Assembly: GCA_040003205.1 (NCBI GenBank)
Contig: JBDUDA010000005.1
Span: forward strand, 1-33,456
DNA length: 33,456 nt
Source: JALYIM01 sp040003205
Lineage (GTDB): Bacteria > Acidobacteriota > Terriglobia > Terriglobales > Acidobacteriaceae
Reading direction: 5' to 3'
This document shows positions 30,037 to 33,456 of the stretch, piece after piece (position 1 is the stretch's first letter; the number at the start of each line of letters is the position of its first letter). Both the position numbers and the translations under genes were made by a program. A model generated the notes under the pieces. It saw only the letters and a list, made by a program, of their open reading frames with translations. It was not told the origin of the DNA and did no database searches.

Positions 30037-31032
30037 ATGATCCCTCATTCGAATGCTATCTGTCGATTTTCTGCTGCGTTTTTACTTTTTACGGCAGTGA
30101 CACTTTCCGCCCAAGCGCCCGCAGCCGGAAACTCTGCCGCCCCCGACCCCACAAGCGAAGCGCGGCCTTCTTCTGGAAAGTTCTCCGACAAAGAGATTTG
30201 CGGCGCAAGGCATTTGAATGAATGTCTGAAAGACCTGCTGGGAGATCAAGTCGGCATTTGGACGAGCCCTTTCCGCTTGCGAGCCCACGATGCAGCCTGG
30301 CTACTGCCTTTGGCGGGGGCGACCGCGCTCGCCATCCACTACGATGCCGATGCCATTCGCGAACTCGGGCCTGACAAAAGCAGGATCGATACCAGCCACA
30401 AGATCGCAGCTTTCGGATCGCCCTGGGTCACAGGTGGGGGGGCTGCGGCCGTATATTTTTTGGGGGCTGCTACCCACAATGACAAACTTGCGGAGACTGG
30501 CCGCCTCGGCGCAGAAGCCGTTATTGACGCTTCTATAGTGGCTGAAGGATTGAAGTTGGCCACCAATCGCAGGCGTCCAGAGCAAGGAGACGGTACCGGT
30601 AAGTTTTGGCCCGATGGCACACGAGTTTATTCGATCAACTCTTCTTTCCCCTCCGGGCATGCCGCCGCTAGTTGGGCATTAGCTAGAGTGGTTGCCGGCG
30701 AGTACCCCGGCCTTTGGTCTAAACTGGGCGCCTACGGATTTGCAACCGCCATCAGTATCAGCCGTGTCACCGGGAACAATCACTTCCCTTCTGACGCCTT
30801 GGTTGGAAGTGCGGTCGGCTATCTGGTCGGTGGATATGTGCTGCATCACCATTCCGACAGCACTTTATCGGCTTACAACTTTACACCCATCGTAGAAATT
30901 AATACTCGAAGCTTCGGCCTCAGTGCATCGCTTCCGACTGCGTTCCTGGGGAGCGCGATGACGGGTATGAACTATCACGTTCATGGAATATTTCATCACA
31001 GAGCGCGGGCTTCATTGGCACAGCTTTTTTAA
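30037..31032 (+). CDS. PAP2 superfamily phosphatase, exported
   Basis: A 331-residue protein with a signal-like N-terminus (FSAAFLLFTAVTLSAQA) and a PAP2/acid-phosphatase domain. The three motifs are complete: KLATNRRRP (Lys173, Arg180-Pro181), FPSGH at 204-208, and SRVTGNNHFPSD with Arg243, His249 and Asp253. Substrates of the superfamily are lipid phosphates or undecaprenyl pyrophosphate. Only moderately hydrophobic helices surround the motifs. The C-terminal ~60 residues (YNFTPIVEINTRSFGLSASL) look beta-rich, as in outer-membrane-associated acidobacterial PAP2 proteins, which is an inference. The start is the ATG at 30037. Confidence 0.92.
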   Translation: MIPHSNAICRFSAAFLLFTAVTLSAQAPAAGNSAAPDPTSEARPSSGKFSDKEICGARHLNECLKDLLGDQVGIWTSPFRLRAHDAAWLLPLAGATALAIHYDADAIRELGPDKSRIDTSHKIAAFGSPWVTGGGAAAVYFLGAATHNDKLAETGRLGAEAVIDASIVAEGLKLATNRRRPEQGDGTGKFWPDGTRVYSINSSFPSGHAAASWALARVVAGEYPGLWSKLGAYGFATAISISRVTGNNHFPSDALVGSAVGYLVGGYVLHHHSDSTLSAYNFTPIVEINTRSFGLSASLPTAFLGSAMTGMNYHVHGIFHHRARASLAQLF

Positions 31033-31076
31033 TATCTGTTAACTGAATTGCCGACTTTGTTGACGCACGGACTCTG

Positions 31077-33002
31077 ATGGCGAATACCAAATCGTTCTCT
31101 GATATCGCGGGGAGCACCCCGGCTCGCCGCTACACTGCGGCGATTCTTGCCACGGTGGCGGCGATTTTGTTTCGCGGGCTACTCCAGCCTGCCTTAGGTT
31201 CCACCAGCCCTTACGTCACGCTGTTCGCTGCCATTGCATTTGCGGTGTGGTTTTGCGGATTGGGTCCGGCGATCCTTTCAACTCTGCTGGGCCTATTAGC
31301 GGCTATCTGTTTTTTCATACCGCCGCTCGGTTCCTTCGCCATCGCCGACAATCAGAATCTCGCCCGAATCGCTGCCTTTTTGTTCTCGGCCTTCGTCATT
31401 CTAGTCATGGGCGAAGCAAATCGGCGTTCGCGCGCGAAGCTGGATTCCACCCTTCCGGAATTAAAACAGAGCCGGGATGCCGCGAATCTTAGTGAAGGAC
31501 AATTTCAATTATTGGCAAATTCCATCCCGGAGCTTTGCTGGATGGCGCATTCCGACGGCCACATCTTCTGGTACAACCAGCGCTGGTACGAATACACCGG
31601 AACTACGGCGCAGCAGATGGAAGGCTGGGGTTGGCAACGGGTGCACGATCCGTCGTTTTTGCCCTCCGTGCTTGAGCGCTGGAAGGCGTCCATCGAAACT
31701 GGGGAAGCAATGGAAATGGTGTTTCCACTGCGCGGGGCGGATGGGGTGTTCCGGTCCTTCCTGACGAGGGTGCGCCCGCTAAAGGATCCAAGTGGACATG
31801 TCACCCGGTGGTTTGGCACGAATACTGACATCTCTTCACAAATTAAGGCGGAAGAATCTCTGCGAGAAAACGAGGAACGTTTGCGAGCTGCCTTCAGCCA
31901 GACTTACTCGTTCCTGGTTTTCCTAACCGTGGATGGAACGGTGATTGAGGCCAACGGCGCAGCCCTTGAAGGCGCGGGTTTTACACGGGACGAAGTTGTC
32001 GGCCGCAAATTCTGGGAGCCGTGGTGGTCGCGATTGCCCGAGCAAGTCGCGAAAATTCAGCACGCTGTCACCCGGGCCGCTTCGGGCGAGACGGTCCGCG
32101 AAGAAGGTTCTTACAACTTGCGTGACGGTTCTGTGAGATTTGCCGATCGCACATTGAATCCTGTGAAAGACAAGGATGGCCATGTGGTCATGATCGTCGC
32201 CACCGGTCTGGACACGACAGAACAAAAAGAACTGCGAGACAGCCTGGAGGAACGGGTAAATCTTCGGACTCACGAGCTTAAGGAAAAGAACCAGGAATTA
32301 TTCAAGCAATCTGAGATCGTCCGTGAACTTTCGGGCCGGGTGCTGAGGATGCAGGATGAGGAGCGGCGTCGCATCGCGCGCGAGCTTCACGACAGCGTGG
32401 GGCAACTCTTGTCGGCTCTGGGAATGAATTTTTCTATCATTGCCACTTCACCAAACCTGTCTCCGCAGGCAGCCAAAGCGGTCGCCGAGAACGCTACCCT
32501 GCTCAATCAAATTCTGAGCGAAATACGGACCATTTCGCACCTGTTGCACCCTCCTTTATTGGATGAAATCGGTTTGCAGTCCGCCCTCAAATGGTACGTC
32601 GAGGGTTATGCCGAGCGCAGCAAAATAGAAGTTAACCTGGAATTGAGTCCACGCCTGGGCAGGCTCTCGCGGGAGGCGGAAATATCCATTTTTCGGGTGG
32701 TGCAGGAATCGTTAACCAACATACATCGGCATTCGGGGAGCTCTACCGCGACAGTGAGGCTGAACCGCGACTCCGACAACCTGCGCCTCGAAATCGAGGA
32801 TGCCGGGAGGGGGATCGCCCCCCAAAAACAGGATGCCCTAAGCAGTCCTGGCCGCCCTGGAGTGGGCATTCGAGGGATGCGGGAAAGGCTTCGCCAGCTT
32901 GGTGGGAACCTCGAACTGACCTCCGATGGTTCTGGCACAAAGCTCCTGGCGGTGCTGCCTGTTAAACCCCACAGCGCCGGAATTCCCGAAAGCTCCGTAT
33001 AA
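31077..33002 (+). CDS. Sensor histidine kinase, NarL-type (HisKA_3), with DUF4118-like membrane domain and two PAS domains
   Basis: 641 residues. Order: a membrane domain of about four helices at 20-115 (YTAAILATVAAILF to FSAFVILVMGEANRR), resembling the KdpD-type DUF4118 unit; PAS1 at about 140-260 (LLANSIPELCWMAHSDGHIFWYN, ending TDISSQ); PAS2 at about 265-385; a coiled coil; HisKA_3 with phosphoacceptor His438 in RRRIARELHDSVGQLLSALG; and an HATPase with QESLTNIHRHS, EDAGRGIAP and GVGIRGMRERLRQLGG. The output partner is almost certainly the response regulator that follows 105 bp later. The PAS ligands are not evident. Confidence 0.95.
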   Translation: MANTKSFSDIAGSTPARRYTAAILATVAAILFRGLLQPALGSTSPYVTLFAAIAFAVWFCGLGPAILSTLLGLLAAICFFIPPLGSFAIADNQNLARIAAFLFSAFVILVMGEANRRSRAKLDSTLPELKQSRDAANLSEGQFQLLANSIPELCWMAHSDGHIFWYNQRWYEYTGTTAQQMEGWGWQRVHDPSFLPSVLERWKASIETGEAMEMVFPLRGADGVFRSFLTRVRPLKDPSGHVTRWFGTNTDISSQIKAEESLRENEERLRAAFSQTYSFLVFLTVDGTVIEANGAALEGAGFTRDEVVGRKFWEPWWSRLPEQVAKIQHAVTRAASGETVREEGSYNLRDGSVRFADRTLNPVKDKDGHVVMIVATGLDTTEQKELRDSLEERVNLRTHELKEKNQELFKQSEIVRELSGRVLRMQDEERRRIARELHDSVGQLLSALGMNFSIIATSPNLSPQAAKAVAENATLLNQILSEIRTISHLLHPPLLDEIGLQSALKWYVEGYAERSKIEVNLELSPRLGRLSREAEISIFRVVQESLTNIHRHSGSSTATVRLNRDSDNLRLEIEDAGRGIAPQKQDALSSPGRPGVGIRGMRERLRQLGGNLELTSDGSGTKLLAVLPVKPHSAGIPESSV

Positions 33003-33107
33003 GTAAGCAAAAAAGGCACATATTTAAAAATAAACTAGTAAAAAATCTATCTTTTCACTCAACTCTGAGATAACCTTTGTCACTGAACTGGTCATCTGAT
33101 AGTCACC

Positions 33108-33456
33108 TTGGGGTTAACAGAAAAAAACGATTTGGCGCAGAAGCCATCTCTGCCCATCCGCATTCTCATTGCGGACGACAGCCCTGACATGCGCAAATCG
33201 ATTCGGAGTCTTTTAGAGCGCAAGCCAGGATGGGAGGTTTGCGGTGAGGCCTCCAACGGTCAGGAAGCCATCGACAGCGCCATGAAGTTGACTCCTGACA
33301 TCATTGTTCTTGACCTTGTGATGCCCGTGATGGATGGACTTCAAGCCGCACGAAAGATCGCAGTGATCGCCCCGAAAATTCCCACCGTAATGTTGACCAT
33401 GTACGCGTCCGAACAATTAGCCGCTGAGGCCTCCAGGCACCCGAAACCTTGTTCTT
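33108..33456 (+). CDS. Response regulator, 5' part (cut by window edge)
   Basis: The receiver domain of the partner of the upstream kinase: PIRILIADDSPDMRKSIRSL, then DIIVLDLVMPVMDGLQAA with the phosphoacceptor Asp, then KIPTVMLTMYASEQ with the switch Thr. The HTH output domain, expected to be NarL/LuxR-type, lies outside. No ATG precedes the domain; the first standard start in frame is the TTG at 33108, and a second TTG follows at 33132. After MLTMYASEQLAAEA the frame reads SRHPKPCS, which is unlike the family, so a frameshift at about 33432-33440 or an end artefact is possible. Confidence 0.88.
   Translation, partial: MGLTEKNDLAQKPSLPIRILIADDSPDMRKSIRSLLERKPGWEVCGEASNGQEAIDSAMKLTPDIIVLDLVMPVMDGLQAARKIAVIAPKIPTVMLTMYASEQLAAEASRHPKPCS

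Noticed and set aside
1..33456. tRNA or other structured RNA genes
   Set aside because: Scanning by eye for tRNA T-loop and acceptor patterns gave no credible cloverleaf; a covariance-model search was not possible here.

Overview
The window is a chromosomal segment of what looks like an acidobacterium (Acidobacteriota, Terriglobia/Koribacter-like). I infer this from the protein style, the small Cys-rich proteins, and intergenic DNA filled with heptamer arrays and TGTCA-bounded palindromic repeats. No reference genome was consulted. No tRNA, rRNA, transposase, phage gene or CRISPR array was seen. Gene density is ordinary for a bacterial core region.

Layout. 1-1401 (minus): a DciA/DUF721-like gene, gatC and the 5' part of gatA, tightly packed. 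1820-3157 (minus): CCA nucleotidyltransferase. 3334-4530 (plus): tsaD. 4565-5310 (minus): a stand-alone receiver protein and a 53-residue Cys-rich protein behind a consensus-like promoter. 5588-11778 (plus): a complete isc iron-sulfur operon in the order iscR-iscS-iscU-iscA-hscB-hscA-fdx-iscX, preceded by a sigma-70-like promoter and an IscR type-1-like operator. 11821-14230 (minus): YraN, a MOSC protein and a class III aminotransferase. 14800-16696 (plus): an EamA exporter and a rhomboid protease with an N-terminal zinc ribbon. 16914-19838: a lipoprotein, a REC-HD-GYP regulator, a GT2 glycosyltransferase and a small zinc-finger-like protein. 20304-23967: leuB and leuA (minus), with a LysR regulator divergent from leuA across an AT-rich dyad. 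23973-26060 (minus): a STAS protein, YggX and a secreted Ser/Thr/Pro/Gly-rich protein. 26350-29910: a BaiN/YhiN flavoprotein, a beta-barrel-like protein, a small Cys protein, a PhoU-like protein and an Smr protein. 30037-33456 (plus): a PAP2 phosphatase and a NarL-type sensor kinase followed by a truncated response regulator.

Functional coherence. The isc block supplies every standard ISC component: cysteine desulfurase, scaffold with an intact LPPVK motif, A-type carrier, the HscB/HscA chaperone pair, ferredoxin and IscX. It is probably controlled by its first gene product through the operator at its own promoter. YggX at 24.6 kb also acts in iron/Fe-S homeostasis. LeuA needs no Fe-S cluster, but the leucine pathway does at LeuCD, which is not in this window.

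Most notable beyond genes: (1) eleven copies of a dispersed repeat bounded by TGTCA, ten of them in five inverted pairs, many with a palindromic insert whose sequence changes while its pairing is kept; (2) four arrays of 7-bp tandem repeats, one abutting the start codon of cca; (3) a LeuA that ends before the regulatory domain, next to one repeat pair; (4) an IscR homologue lacking the usual His ligand; (5) a flavoprotein gene with no ATG/GTG/TTG upstream of its Rossmann motif.
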